A DNA stretch of 5,656 nucleotides from Flavobacteriaceae bacterium (GTDB lineage: Bacteria > Bacteroidota > Bacteroidia > Flavobacteriales > Flavobacteriaceae): assembly GCA_947458575.1 (NCBI GenBank), contig CANHBE010000180.1:1-5656 (forward strand), read 5' to 3'. The notes under the pieces are model-generated. The model was not told the origin of the DNA. It ran no database searches and was given only the letters and a program-made list of their open reading frames with translations. Position 1 is the stretch's first letter. Every line of letters begins with the position of its first letter. Below, piece by piece: positions 5,639-5,656 of the stretch. Position numbers and translations under genes: made by a program.

Positions 5639-5656
5639 CGAATTTTAGGTTAACCG

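Noticed and set aside
5648..5655. GGTTAACC palindrome at the window end
   Set aside because: An isolated 8-bp palindrome with no second copy or context is too short to call an operator.

Overview
The window looks like chromosomal DNA of a flavobacterium (Bacteroidota, Flavobacteriaceae, most likely Flavobacterium or a close relative). The evidence is the low-GC coding sequence, the protein families and their order, the lack of Shine-Dalgarno sites, and several matches to the Bacteroidota -7 promoter element TAnnTTTG. The genus is inferred from recognition of the proteins; no search was run.

Left part (1-2752, + strand). The window opens inside citrate synthase (gltA), which ends at a clear intrinsic terminator. 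A promoter-like TATCTTTG then precedes a gene for an amidinotransferase/arginine deiminase-superfamily hydrolase (DDAH-like). Next comes a small four-helix bundle gene (S23/Avd-like family) and then a second superfamily member recognised as the citrulline hydrolase CtlX. If the first hydrolase makes citrulline from arginine or a related guanidino compound, the pair would form a short route to ornithine. The four-helix gene looks like an insertion between the two: its flanks are imperfect inverted repeats built from 7-bp units, and the right arm ends 7 bp before the ctlX start codon.

Middle (2753-4010). ctlX converges with a minus-strand lipoprotein gene of the CpcT/CpeT family. The space between the two stop codons is essentially one long hairpin, apparently a bidirectional terminator. 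The lipoprotein gene is divergent from a small CoA-binding Rossmann protein, and each has its own -7-like element in the shared 203-bp spacer. The CoA-binding frame is open 135 bp further upstream, but its promoter lies inside that extension, so the shorter start is used here.

Right part (4011-5656). The CoA-binding gene converges with a long minus-strand sodium:solute symporter gene. The roughly 97-bp gap holds a compact, multi-stem element that resembles a dispersed intergenic repeat of flavobacterial genomes. The symporter start is placed at an ATG; an upstream TTG is rejected because it overlaps a promoter-like sequence.

Most of the window is ordinary housekeeping and accessory metabolism. 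The parts most worth a second look are the four-helix gene with its heptad inverted repeats, the structured intergenic element, and the DDAH-like/CtlX pair. No CRISPR array, rRNA, tRNA, transposase, phage gene or recognised defence system was seen.
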